DNA from: Narthecium ossifragum
Lineage: Eukaryota; Streptophyta; Magnoliopsida; Dioscoreales; Nartheciaceae
DNA length: 64,000 bases
Assembly: GCA_963920575.1 (NCBI GenBank)
Contig: OY986968.1
Span: 25,178,129 to 25,242,128 of the forward strand
Direction: 5' to 3'
Below are positions 1 to 12,400 of the stretch, one piece after another. Position 1 is the first letter of the stretch; each line of letters begins with the position of its first letter. The notes under the pieces were generated by a model that had not been told where the DNA came from, ran no database searches, and saw only the letters and a list, made by a program, of their open reading frames with translations. Both the position numbers and the translations under genes were made by a program.

Positions 1-353
1 GCCAATCAACGCCAAAACTCAAGCGAAAAAAAAAAAAACGTTCATGGCAGCAACAACCGTGCAACAAAAGATGAAACTCATGAGCATAACTGGATAGTGT
101 TATCTGCCTTCTCTATTTCACTTCTTGATTTGTTTGTGGGTTGAAGAGCATCAAGCAGCAGGATAGGATGGATGACCAAGGAGGATTTATAAAGAGAACC
201 CATCCAGCTGCTCCAAATTAGCTCTAGGGTTTTGCAAAGAACCGAGAGCGGCCAAAGAACCGAGAGCATCAATATCCTAACCTATGCTTCGGTGAAAAGG
301 ACGCTTGATCGTCTTCTCCAAACAACTGGCTTTGACAGTGATGAAGAGAGGCA

Positions 354-481
354 GGGCTTCAAGGTCGCAGGCTAGGATGGAGGACCAAAGAGGTAAAGAG
401 AGGCCGGGCTTCAAGGTCGCAGGCTAGGATTGACGAGGTAACCGGATTTCCTCTACAACGGGTTTCGAGGTCGCGGGCGAA
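354..481. repeat. three-copy degenerate tandem repeat, 52-54 bp period
   Basis: The phrase GGGCTTCAAGGTCGCAGG starts at 354 and 406, and a diverged third copy (GGGTTTCGAGGTCGCGGG) starts at 460. The surrounding bases 1-486 contain no reading frame I can assign; the related phrase 'ggatggatgaccaag' near 165 suggests the array extends upstream in a decayed form. Confidence 0.6.
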
Positions 482-486
482 GAAGG

Positions 487-1300
487 AGGAGGCAATGGGG
501 CGGGTTGGGGCGGGTTTCACCAACCCCATCCCCGCCCCAAAAAAATTTATCCTGCTCCATTCCCGCCCCATGCCCCGTTGCGGGGCAAGAAGTTCGTCCC
601 ATCCCCGCCCCATCTATATTTCCCCGTCCCTGCCCCGCCCCGCCTCTGCCCCGCCCCGTTTAGGATTCTCATTTTCTTTCGACAAAGTTAATAACGCTGA
701 TAATTTTTATCACAAATTTGTTAAGAATCATATAAACCAATACAATATTGTGAACTTTCAAGCGCCACATAGTTTTTTTTTAAAAAAAAAATTTCAACTT
801 CAAAGTGTTCCCACTGAATAAGATCATGCAAATTACAAAATGTAAGAATGAACCCCAGATTCAAAAAAAATAACTTTAGATATGCTCAAAATCAAAATCG
901 ATTAGTTTTATACTTTTATTCCTTAGTCCCTTATAATATAAACTAATTGAAAGCAATGCATCATGGGCCTCGTGGGTATGTGACCATATAAACCTTAAGT
1001 GGTTGGTAGCTAAGATATTATTAGAACTAATTCTTATACTAACACCTTTTTAACCATTTGTTCTAAATTAAAGAGTTAGAATAAAATTATTAGAACTAAT
1101 TTAAAATTACTAAAAAATATATCCGGGCCGGGTCGAAAGCGGGGCGGGTTAACCAAAACCCATCGCCGCCCCGCCCCAACGTTTAACCCGCCCCGTTTAA
1201 TCCGCCCCGCCCCGCTAACCCGATAATTGCCCCGTTTCCCCGCCCCAAGCGGGGCGGGTCAAGCGGGTTACTGGGGAAACCCGGCCCATTGCCATCCCTA
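487..1300. mobile_element. G/C-rich-ended Mutator-like non-autonomous element, copy 1
   Basis: The left end (AGGAGGCAATGGGGCGGG) is an imperfect inverse of the right end (CATTGCCATCCCT at 1287-1299). Both ends are long runs of GGGGCGGG/CCCCGCCC, and the core (about 660-1120) is AT-rich and non-coding. Two more elements with the same ends lie at 21382-21883 and 27766-28785. No clear target-site duplication is visible for this copy. The 108-codon frame at 495-821 is a by-product of the C-rich run. Confidence 0.6.
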
Positions 1301-1409
1301 CGTGCAACCGAAATCGGGTATCATGAACGTCATCTGAAGCGTCTATCCTTATCCTACACCGGTTAATATATCATAGAAGATAAAAAATTTACCCTTTGAT
1401 TTAATCCAA

Positions 1410-2440
1410 GCCGTTCATCAGCATCTTTGCAGTGCATCGGCTCAAAGGCTAATATTTGTCCGTTGGATTAATCCATGCCGTTCATTGGCATCTTTGGCTA
1501 ATATTTGCTTGTTGGTTTAGGGTGCGTTTGGCAAACCTGAATCTGATGAATTAGCTGAATGAGGAATCTGTGGAATTAGCTGAACGGGGAATGAGCTGAA
1601 TCTGGTGATTCTGTGGATTTTGGTTCTGTTGTTTGGTTGGTCTATATGGGATGAGCTGAATCTGGTGATTCTGGTGTTTGGCTTGTCTATTATGGATGAG
1701 CTGAATCTGCTAATTTTGTGGATTCTGGTGTTTGATTCATAAATCTCTGAATTGGAACCAAGTGAATTTTGACAACATGTTAATAATAAAACTTTGAGTT
1801 TTCTTCAAATTAAGACATGTTTTTCATTATAATAATAACAATACCCATGAGATATGATTGATCGAAATTATTGAAAATTTAGGTCAAATTAATTCTTTGA
1901 ATGCATCTAATCATGTAAAATGATTGATCGAAATTATTAAAAATTCAGGTATAATTTAAGTTATAATATATTAAATAATTTTATAAATTAAATTACATGA
2001 AATATTTACTTTCAAAAATACTCAATATTGGTCTCATAACGAAGATATCGATGATATCTTTCCAATGAGACTAATTTCATAAAGTTTCAACATGTATATT
2101 TAAAGTTATGATAAATATAGTTATTTTAAATATCAAAGGGATAAAATGATCATTAAAGGAAATCTTAAATTCGGATCGCGGCGGCTTCCGTGGAATGGCG
2201 TCCGTTTCGAGCGGACGCCCCGATTCCGAATTTTTGGAATCCGACCAAATTCGGAATCCGACCAGGTCGGATTCCGCCGATTCCAAATAACAAAAGTGAG
2301 CCAAACATGAGGATGAGCGGAACGAGGAATCCGCTCATTCCTCATTCCATCTAATTCAGCCCATACCCTGCTATCCAAACACACCCTTAATCGCGCGATC
2401 TGAGCCGTTCATCAGCATCATTGCAGTACATAGGCTGATA
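1410..2440. repeat. local repeat GCCGTTCATCAGCATC, three copies, third displaced by an insertion
   Basis: GCCGTTCATCAGCATCTTTG occurs at 1410, a variant GCCGTTCATTGGCATCTTTG at 1477, and GCCGTTCATCAGCATCATTG at 2404. The first two are 67 bp apart. If the element at 1520-2386 and one TTA are removed, the third copy falls about 57 bp after the second, so this was a small tandem array split by a transposon. Confidence 0.6.
1520..2386. mobile_element. PIF/Harbinger-like non-autonomous element
   Basis: The element begins GGGTGCGTTTGG and ends CCAAACACACCC, a near-perfect 12-bp terminal inverted repeat, and is flanked on both sides by TTA (1517-1519 and 2387-2389). A TTA target duplication is typical of PIF/Harbinger (Tourist-type) elements; the family assignment is inferred. 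Inside, the phrase GAGCTGAATCTG is tandemly repeated about every 70 bp between 1590 and 1700. There is no transposase frame. The short frames at 2077-2384 are chance. Confidence 0.65.
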
Positions 2441-2647
2441 GGCGAATAAGATGGGCCCGCAGCTATTTGACGACTTTAATAGCTAAACGGGCTGGGTTGG
2501 TGCAGAAAGCTCAGACCTAGGCTCGGCCTAGATGGCCAACTCAACCATGGGCCTGAACTGGTTCAACACGTCAAGGGATGGAACATATGGATGACCTGGG
2601 CTCATGGGATCGCCACTACCCGGATGGGCCAGATTGATTCCACGGGC

Positions 2648-2654
2648 TATAAAG
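2648..2654 (+). promoter_or_regulatory. TATA box of the CCCH-RING gene
   Basis: TATAAAG lies about 155 bp upstream of the chosen ATG at 2808, which places transcription start near 2680 and gives a C-rich leader of about 125 nt. The rest of 2390-2640 shows no gene. Confidence 0.5.
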
Positions 2655-2807
2655 GCTGGCCCGAGGCAAGCCCACGGGCACCTCTCCGATACCTCACGCA
2701 AAGAGAAGCGACTCCCTCACCCGATACCCCACGCCACGCCGCCCTTCCCCAGCCCCCGCCACCACTTCGTCGGCCGTGATCCGTTCCAGCTCCTCCTCCG
2801 CTCTCCA

Positions 2808-5693
2808 ATGTCAGACCCCGCCGGAGAACAAGTGTGCGGCTTTTTCCGCAAGAGTACGAAGAACAAACAGATACGGAAGCGCCCATCCGCCGGCCACTCC
2901 GACTCCGATGAAGACGAGTCTTCATCCCAGCCCGCACCCACGAAGCCTAAAAGATCCTCTAATCCAGACAACAAGCTCCACTTTTCCTCTTCCACCACCT
3001 CCTCGAAACCCTCCGCCGCCGACGCCGCGGGGAACGAGTCGAAAATGTTCCACTTCGAGTCGTCCACCAACATCCAAGTCGAGCACGACAGCCGCGCCAC
3101 TGCGACGTTAGAAACTGAGACCGCGTTCGACCGGGACGCTAGGGCCATCCGGGAGCGCGTTCTTAAGCGAGCAGACGAGGCACTCAAGGGGAAGGGGCCG
3201 AAGGGCAAGCAATCCGATGAGAATGTATACAAAGGGATTCATGGGTACACGGATTACAAGGCGGGCTTCCGCCGGGAGCAGACGGTGGCGGGCGAGAAGG
3301 CCGGAGGTGCTCACGGGCCGCTTAGGGCATCTGCTCACATTAGGGCTTCGACGAGGTTCGACTACCAGCCGGATATATGCAAAGACTACAAAGAAACGGG
3401 CTATTGCGGGTTTGGTGATTCGTGCAAGTTTATGCACGACAGAGGGGATTACAAGTCTGGGTGGCAACTAGAGAGGGAGTGGAACGAGGCCGAGAAGGAG
3501 CGGAAGAGGAGGATTGCAATGGGCGGCGGTGATGATGATGATGATGATGCTGCTGGTGGTGATGAGGATGACGAGGATGATTCGTTGCCGTTTGCATGCT
3601 TTATGTGTAGAGAGCCATTCGAGGATCCAGTTGTGACCAAGTGTAAACACTACTTCTGTGAGCATTGTGCTTTGAAGGTATGATTGTCTTTGTTCTTTAG
3701 ATTGTTTGATACTTGAATGGTGGTCTAATATTTGCCTATGCATATATCAACATTCAATCTGATTGCACAAATAGAAATAGACCATGTATGTGAAACTGGC
3801 ACTGGTTTTTGCCATAAAGCCTTATGAAGGAATTCCAGCCCTGTATCAGAAGTTTGAAGAAGAAATGAAAGGCATAATTTGTTTTTAAGGAATAAAGGAG
3901 GTTGATTTTAAAAGCAGATGGGTAACATCAATTAGAGATGGTATTGAAGGCAATTGGTGCTTTAGAGATGGTATTGAAGGTAATTGGTGCTTTAGAGTTA
4001 CATCAAGTATCATATCTGATACTACGAATATTGTATTGAACACTACTGAGGTCGTATGGAATCATATATGTGCAGAAGCTTGGTGGTATAATAACGAGCT
4101 TTGAAATTCAATTGAATAAAATAATTTGGTAATACATCATTGGACCATATTACTGTCAAAGAACATTAAAGTTTATGTGTCTCGTGGCAAGAGCGAGAGT
4201 TTGAAGATTTTATCAAACAAGGTGCTTTCAGCAAAACAAAGGATTTTGAAACTTGGAGTGTGCGGTTATTCAATCTGAATTTTTCCCTCTGGTGCTTTGT
4301 TTACTTAAGTTATAGAAGTACTTATACACACCTAAATTGTTCGGTAATCTGTGTTACTTGAGTTACAGAATTTTAGTTAAGAGAAATTAGAGGACCTAAA
4401 GGATAAAGATTTGCAACACTAACCAAAAAATGGAAAGTTATGAGGGATAAATTAGTATTGTTTTGGAAAATGACCTATTGAATATTTTTCTGAGGGTGAG
4501 GTATGCAACAAATGACTGGAGGGGATGTTTTAAGTGCTAGTGTGTGTGGGTAAACGTTAACATTTACCTAATATTTCTGGAAAACCATATGATCCATCCG
4601 ATTGACATGTTTTTTGTTCATCTGCAATGGTAGAAAATCACTTGCGGGTACTTTTTACTTCAACATTCTACTATAGGTACTAAGAGAAGGGAGGAACTTT
4701 TATGTGCTCTCATTATTGTCGAGAACGTAAAGGACACAGAGTGATACATCCTAAGGAAGAATGACATATTATGTGGTTTAATTGGATTGTGAAGTATTGT
4801 CTAATGCTAACTAGCGAAGTGAATACATTTGCATGTCAAAAAGGTTATGAACTTATGATAAAGTTTTTACTTAGAATGATAGAGGGTATTTAAGGCGACA
4901 ATTTGAAATCAGTAAGCTACTGCTCAGCATCTGCACACACACACAGAAGGAAACTTATGAAAAGTAACTGCATTCTGAAGATAAAAATTTGCTTGTGAGC
5001 ACCACATTGATGTAGTTATATGTCCGGGTTATAGCCTTTTGAACATATAATGCATACTAGGATGAGATTCAAAGATAAGATCCTTGCTGTTCTGGATATA
5101 TTTGGCTGAATATGAGCAGCAATATGTTGATGTTGAAAGGTAGGGTTTTCTAGAATTTCATTGTGGAGGTTGAGGCCATGATTTTAAGGCGCCAGTTCAA
5201 GATGATTGAAATCTCTCAGGGAATGCATTACACTCACGTTTATCAGAGGAATGTGTGTGTGTGGAGTGGGGGGGGGGGCGGTTTAGGTCTTGTATGTCTG
5301 TACTAAAAGGGAAGCTTAATTTGTATTGCCAATCATCTGACATATAACTCGTTATGATCTACCTCAAGTTATCTGTCCTGTTGTGATAAAGGCTCATGCT
5401 AACTGCTTTTGAATTTGTTCTATAATTTTCTTAATTTACTAAAGATTATGTAGAAAATGAATAACAAAGTTTCTGTTATCCTTTCTTTAGTGGCTCATAT
5501 GTTTTCCTGTTTTTGATGAACAAGATCTTCACATTTTTCACAGCAGAAAGCTAAGTTGACTAACCAAATGTATTTCAATTGACAGCACCATGCCAAGAAC
5601 AAGAAGTGTTTTGTCTGCAATAAACCAACCCTGGGGATCTTCAACACAGCTCATGAGATCCGAAAGAAGATGGCTGAAGAGAATAGGAAATAG
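2808..5693 (+). CDS. CCCH and RING zinc-finger protein, RNF113/CWC24 family spliceosome factor
   Basis: Two coding exons: 2808-3677 and 5586-5693 (GT at 3678, AG at 5584-5585, phase 0), giving 325 residues. The family is a spliceosome-associated RING protein in the nucleus (yeast Cwc24, animal RNF113A; plant CCCH-domain proteins). Visible parts: a basic, Ser-rich N-terminus; the conserved central block around [14 protein letters not shown]; a C-x8-C-x5-C-x3-H finger (Cys191, Cys200, Cys206, His210); an acidic Asp/Glu run; and a C3HC4 RING (Cys264, Cys267, Cys279, His281, Cys284, Cys287, Cys298, Cys301) split by the intron after Lys290. The start at 2808 follows the TATA box and matches the family N-terminus; the frame is open upstream to 2604 but the extra 68 residues look like translated leader. 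The 1.9-kb intron holds a 30-bp tandem repeat and a GT/G microsatellite near 5252-5280. The gene is convergent with the helicase. Confidence 0.92.
3932..3991. repeat. 30-bp tandem duplication in the CCCH-RING intron
   Basis: TTAGAGATGGTATTGAAGG starts at 3932 and again at 3962, with one mismatch over the 30-bp unit (CAATTGG/TAATTGG); a third unit starts at 3992 but decays after 7 bases. Confidence 0.8.
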
Positions 5694-6424
5694 AAAGTGA
5701 TCTGTTGCAACTCATCAGCCCTTGTATCATACAATTTTGATTTGTACTTTCAAACCAGTTCAGGATTGAATTACTTTTCAAAGCATTGGACACCCTTTGT
5801 ATTTCAACGTTGATCCTAGAGTGGCACCATTTTTCAGATCAAATCCATAACAACCTCTGTCTGCAAGTCAAAGCATATCCAATTATACTACAGCAAATCT
5901 TGAACAACAATCTTGCCTTGAGACAAGATCCGAATCAACTTTTTCAATATGTGCTCATTTTACAGCTACCGGGTTTAGGAGTGAGGACTAATAAAGGGAT
6001 TCAACTGTTCAAACCACATCCACTAGATTAAAGGCACGCGGATTTGATTCTTAAGTTCTGGCACACAGACTCAACAACTAAGAAAATAAGAAGTCCTGAA
6101 CCAAATGGCTTATGACCACCATAAGATTATAACGTGAAATTAAAGCCAATGAACCAATGTTACAATATTAAGGGTGACAAAATTTCGTAACATTGCCCAG
6201 AGAAAAAGTACATTCTCTTTCTCTCAATAATAGTATGACCAACGGCCATTGATTTTAGAAAGATATTGCCACTTCTATATATCCGCTGACAACCATGGGG
6301 AAGAAAAATGGCATTCATCAGTTTGGATAAAATAAAAAAAAATTACCACTAAAGATAATCACCAGGAGGGGGAACTTGATTTTAAGGAACCACTGGCATA
6401 AAGTATTTCAATGTTTAAAGGCTT
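5694..6424. other. convergent 3' intergenic region
   Basis: This 0.73-kb AT-rich stretch separates the stop codons of the CCCH-RING gene (+) and the helicase gene (-) and should hold both 3' UTRs. I see no further gene; the 81-codon frame at 5786-6031 has no recognisable content. Confidence 0.6.
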
Positions 6425-9400
6425 CTACTTAGCACGCAAACCTGGGACATTGTTAAGTCCCATCTTGCGAAGCACAAGTTTGGCTATGGCTGGAGGATTG
6501 TCGAGACCCATGCTTCTGCTGAACTCGTTCGCAAGAGCGACTAGGTAGGACTTGTCTCGCCCAACATTTTTGTTTGAATTATAGTAGCCAAGCCATGCTT
6601 GATATGCTGATTCTTTGCTCTTCATATCAACATGTGCCAGTGCGCGTTCCACCTGTTTGAAACCAAACATTGTATAAGGAAACAAGAAACAAACATCACC
6701 GAGCACTGCCACTGCGTCCAGGCTTGCGGAATGGAAGAAAAATGAGCATCATAGCGCTATAAGAAATAGAAGCAAAACAAGCTCTGGTTCACAACACTAT
6801 GACTTTCTATGTGAGCACGGAGGGGAGGTAATTGACATATCACAAAATGCTAATAATGATTTATCTTTAGTACTAATGAGAATTTAGTCGATGAATCAAA
6901 CAATAATCATGCCAATCGTGCTGCACCAGCTTGCTTCCCTTTTTTACAGCAGTATACTGTTGCTATAGTTATTAAACTCCATGCAAGTTACCTTCTTTCT
7001 GGTATCTGGATCCATTGCTGGTATAGAAGCCTTTGTTACGGGCAAGTCCTTGATGCTAGTCAAGAAGAAATCCTCCCATGGTGCTAGCATCAATATGCCT
7101 TTTCCCTCCTTCCCTTTCCGGCCAGTTCTTCCAAGTCTGTGAATATATTGTTGTCTATCAGCAGGCACTCCCAACTGCAATGCAGATAGCATTCATTCAG
7201 TATTGATGCAACATTAAACTCTTTTGTCCACGGAAAGAATATTTGAGAACAAAATTCGCATGGCTAAATCTTCAAGATCACAGGTAATTGGCCAAGTTAA
7301 GTGATGAGGATGAGCAAAGCTGTCAAGCAATATCAACTAAATTCTGAAAGAATGTAGAATGTACAACTTTGCAAGTGAAAATTTGTGTTAAAGACGGGAA
7401 GCATTCTTCTGCTGAGCAAATTTCGTCTTTCAGGTGGTCCTTTGAAGTGAACTATACACTATAAAGCATGCAGCTATGTTCTATTAGATAGTAAAAACAA
7501 TTCACATATAGGTCGATGTACATGTTACTATCTACGCAGTATCCTTCTTAGCTTAAGCCATTCGACGGTGAAAAGATGTGATTTTTCACTCTCATTAAAA
7601 TTCTACCCATAATAAAGAATGAGAAGGTGCACAACAAGTAGCAGTACTTCACAATTCAGCACTACCAGACCAATCCCCATCCAGTACAGGACAATGCCAG
7701 ATTGTAACGTCAAACAATCTATCACAAAAGGAAAATGTCTAGCAACCATGAACCCTTTCCTTATCAGCACCAATATTTGTTTGCACAAAATTCTATAATT
7801 AAACAAACATAGTCAACCAAAGGATGAGAAACATATTTCTTCCCATTTGTCAAAGAAAAACCTGCAAGAGACTTAATCACAAGTGGGAAACCAGCAAACC
7901 ATGGGATAGCTATCTACCAGAGTTTCATATAAAATTCGCGATTTCAATTTCCTTCCAACTGATCCAACCCACACCCTAACTGGAATTTCAAAGGTTTCAC
8001 GCCTCTATAGATGTAACTCCATGTGAAATAATCGATCATTTCTCTACCTTGAAAGCTCAACTAACAGGGATCCAATCCAGCCTTCGAGGTAGCCACGAAA
8101 CCTGATCACCTCAAACTTTCTCAAGGTTAGAACTTAAGACTGATTGGATGATATTCGAGTTGAATAAAATGGAATTGGATCATATTCAGGGGAAGATGAT
8201 GTCGGTTTTCCTTCAGACAGAATGAGTTATGTTAGTGTCAGTAACTTGATCTCAATTTAAGTTGTCATATAAACGTGCCCCACAAGGTCTATGATGCTAT
8301 TACTAGGGTTATTGCTTAATATGAACAGTTTAAGCATGGGAGAAAACTCTATTTCGTGCTAAGCTGCAGGTCTTTGACATTTCAAACCCATAACATTCTT
8401 GACAACTGACGACGCATTCTCCGCTCTTCAGAATAGAAAGAGGACAGAATCGGTGACCTATGTTTTATATCAAACAGAAAACAGATGTCCAAAAATTCAT
8501 ACTGGACTCCAAGTTCAGATTCTCTATATTGCCATAGCATTGATGCTACCATGTTCAGCTCCCTACAATTGAACATAGAACAAACAACGCCAAGGAGACT
8601 CCTGACTCCTGACATACCAACTGATTACCCTGATATACTGATAGAATGCATAAAAACAATTAGAATTTGGAGCAAGATATGGCATTGCAAAACTTAGAAT
8701 AGTAGGCAAGTAACATTCTCGAGCAAATCACCTGCACAACAAGGGTGACATCAGGGTAATCAACTCCCCGCGCAGACACATCAGAACTCACAAGAATGAG
8801 ACCTTTCGACTCCTTGAACTCTTTAGAAACTCTAGTTCTATAACTTTGTGGTTTCCTTGAATGAATCTCACGCACATTCAAGTGGAGCTCAGCAAGCAGA
8901 TCAGCAACAAACTTGGTAAACATGGCAGTTGTGCAAAATACTATAACCTGCATGTTTTTCATAACCAAATATTCTTCCAGATTAAGAACATTGTGAGAAG
9001 TCAAGAAACAGAGTCAAAATACAAATGTTACAATTAACTACCTTGTAGTCAGCATCTTCTGATATATGCTCTGTCAAAATAGCATATAGCATCGAAAAGT
9101 GATTGTCTAGTGGTGCAAGTAAATGCATTTGTCTAACCTGAAGCATCGTTGACATTAAGAATTCAGAACAATATTGAATTAATAAACAGATGTTAATTGC
9201 TAGTGGCATAGATGATAGAAGTGATACCTGTGAGTGTGTCTCCTCACTGCCCTCTTCAACAGTGTTAACAAACTCATGGTCTCTTCTCATAGCAATGTAG
9301 CATATTTGACGGACCTAGACATCAACAGGTATACTGAGATGCTATCCAGATAACTGTAGTTTCTATGTACACTTAGAAAGTTAGAAGATACCTCATCCGG

Positions 9401-12400
9401 AACAGTTGCTGAAAACAGAAGAGTTTGTCGCTGTTTAGGAACAGCAGCAACAATTTTTTCAATATCCTTCCGAAATCCCATGTCTAATAAGCGATCAGCT
9501 TCATCAAGAACAAGGACTTTTACACCCATTAGCCGAGTGGCAAATCCTGGAGTGTTTTCAATATGATCCTTAAGTCTTCCAGGAGTGGCCACAAGAAACT
9601 GGAATGACATAGTTTGCTAATATCAGTATGATAACCTTTGGGCAAAATTGCACGATCATAGTTAGAATAAGTAATCTACTTTACCTGGCAAGCATTAGTT
9701 TGCATGCGTTTTTGCTCTAAAGCCAATCTAGTGCCCCCTATTACAACTTGTACACCAATAGAAGGGTGATACTTCAACAGTGTGTTAGCCTCCGCAGCAG
9801 CTTGACTTGCAAGCTCCCGAGTTGGGCATATAACAAGCACATTGATCGGGGGCCTTCTTTGATCACGATCGACAGGAGGTAATTTCACGACAACCTCAAT
9901 TGCAGGAAGCTAACATAAAACATGGTGCAAGCACATGGGGGCAATATAGTCATTCATGGGATTGGAACCAAAAAGGGACATTAAAAACAACTTTCTTAAT
10001 GGAAGAGTAATTGATAAGTATATATTACCAAAAAAGCTACAGTTTTTCCTGTCCCTGTCTTCGCTTTGGCTAATACATCTTTGCCTACAGGCAATCAAAG
10101 AACAGCTTTCATGTAAGTCATACTAATAGTCGGAATCAGAAATATAGAAAGGCAAGCACTAGTTCTGGGGGCAGGAATATAAGTTGCAACTTTGGAGTCT
10201 AGAAAATGTGATGCCCCGACTTGCAGACTATAACTCCAACATGGTCAATCTTGCTCATCTAGACGAAAAATGAACCCCCAAGTGCTTAATGAGTTGCTCA
10301 TGGTTAAGAACATTATAAAGAATTGTAGGCAAGTATATACAAGCAACTTACAGAGCCAACTTTGATACTAATAGAAAAATGAAAAATCTCATAGGACCAG
10401 CCATGGATTGTCGTCCCGGTGGCACGCGCCATGCCGGCAGCCTGCTGGCACAGTACGTGCCCGCCCCCGTGTCATTCTCCTTTCTCCTCCTCCTCCTCCT
10501 TCTTGGCACAGTACGGGGAGGGGGGGGGGTCGATGCCGCTAGCCCCCTGGCATGGTACGTACCAGCCGGCACGGAGATCCATGGGACCAGCCTCCCTTAG
10601 ATTGCCAAAGATTTTTAATCCTTCCTTGGAGAAAAAAGTTTGTAATTTCCTAATCTTGGGGAGTATATTAAGTTGGAAATGAACATCAAGAAGCCACGTA
10701 ATGAAAGAACTCAACCTTTAAGGATGACTGGGAGAGTTGCTTCCTGGACAACAGTCATTCTCTCATACCCAGCCGCTTGTATTCCTTTCAGTGACAAGGG
10801 AGAAATGGAACACTGATCAAACCTGTCAACCAGAAAAAAAAAAAAAATAAGGAGCATGATAACAAGAAAAACCTAATCAAATTACTGAGAGATAGGATCA
10901 CTTCCCAATAACAATAACCAAACCAGTTATTTTCACATATTTCTGACAAACTTCAATCCTTAAAATAGACTCCATAGCACCATGAAGAAAGTCAGGTCAA
11001 CTTTTCTGCTATTCAGGCATATCCACTGACTTATCTCGTTCTCAACTAGGTGAAAAAAGCTAAAGAGGCCCACATACGAAACACCTGCTTTAGGACTACA
11101 CTTTTTGCGGATGGGGATTAATGCAATATAGGTCAACCTGTGAGACGGTATAGCTCACAAAGTTCTTAATTCACAAAGGAAAATTTCCAAATTTTAGTTG
11201 TGTAGTGAAGAGTAAGACCTAAGATTACAGACAGAATCTTGGACGTGAGAATTATGCCAAAGCTGAATGCATAACTCTTCCTCAATTTTAACCATCTGTA
11301 CAGGAAAACAAAAGATACTGTGTATAGACTACCTAACCGGAAGCAATACATAGTTGTCATAGTGTTGCATACTGCACCACTATTCACTCAATCTGTGAAG
11401 GATTCATCAACTTGGAGAGATCTTTGCACAAGCAAGAAAGGATAAATTATGGGACAAACTTTCGACAGTTCTAGCCAAAGAGCATCAATGACTATGGTGC
11501 CAAACTGACAGATTCAATTTAGCAGCCGGTTGCAAAAAGCAGTACCTCTTCTCTACCTGCATTTCCATGAAGACAAACTTCAGGATTTGCAGTCATCCCA
11601 TGAATATGCAACTCAGGCAAGTCAATGAGTTGTTTGCTTCTTTCACACTAATCGAGATAAAAAGATCATTTCTTCACTTTTAATGTAGTACTTGTATCCA
11701 CTTGAGAAGTCTATGACGCTATTATCCCAAATAGTCATATCCTTAATTTTAAAAGCCAAAAGAGCAGAACAGTCTGGAAGAAGCCATCTGACATAGATGA
11801 TTTCTTTGGTCAAACGGTAGAACATTTGAAGGAACAAACAAGATTTAACTAAAATTTGGGTCCAAATTCACATATAGGTAAAAGCAATTTGAGAACATAG
11901 TTCACCTATTCGAGACGGAAATTTTGGTGGAAATGGCATGCACATTATCAACTAAGTCAACAAAACCATCATATGAAAAGCTATTACCTAAAGTGGGTAA
12001 GAATTGTTGAAAAATACTTTCCAATGCAATATGCTGCTGCACCACTAGATCAGCAACATCACAATTCTACACATAAGCTTATACATCAATAGCCTAAGAC
12101 TTACCGTGTATAAATAAAATACTAAAGAAATTGTACAATACTAAAAGTCAGTGGAGCAATTTTATTTTTAAAACTCAGTGCACTGGTCAAAACCAGATAT
12201 TTTGGCATAGAGGTTCACAATTTTGCATTGATTGTCACCAAATACCAATCCAATATAAACTAAAAGTACACAACAAAGTAGTCAAAAGATCTTCAATCAC
12301 TTACCGACATAGGTAAACAAGAGTCTACTGCGGTTTCATCATTTTATTCTTTGAGGAAATTTTTCAACCTACATTCTCAAGAAAAAATGAAACGTATGTG

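Noticed and set aside
495..821. 108-codon Pro-rich frame
   Set aside because: It lies in the CCCCGCCCC-rich end of a transposon copy; the composition alone makes the frame open, and the same ends at 21.4 and 27.8 kb are not coding.
2717..3232. 171-codon minus-strand frame opposite the CCCH-RING gene
   Set aside because: It is antisense to a well-supported exon with conserved protein motifs; the open frame is a shadow of the GC-rich coding strand.
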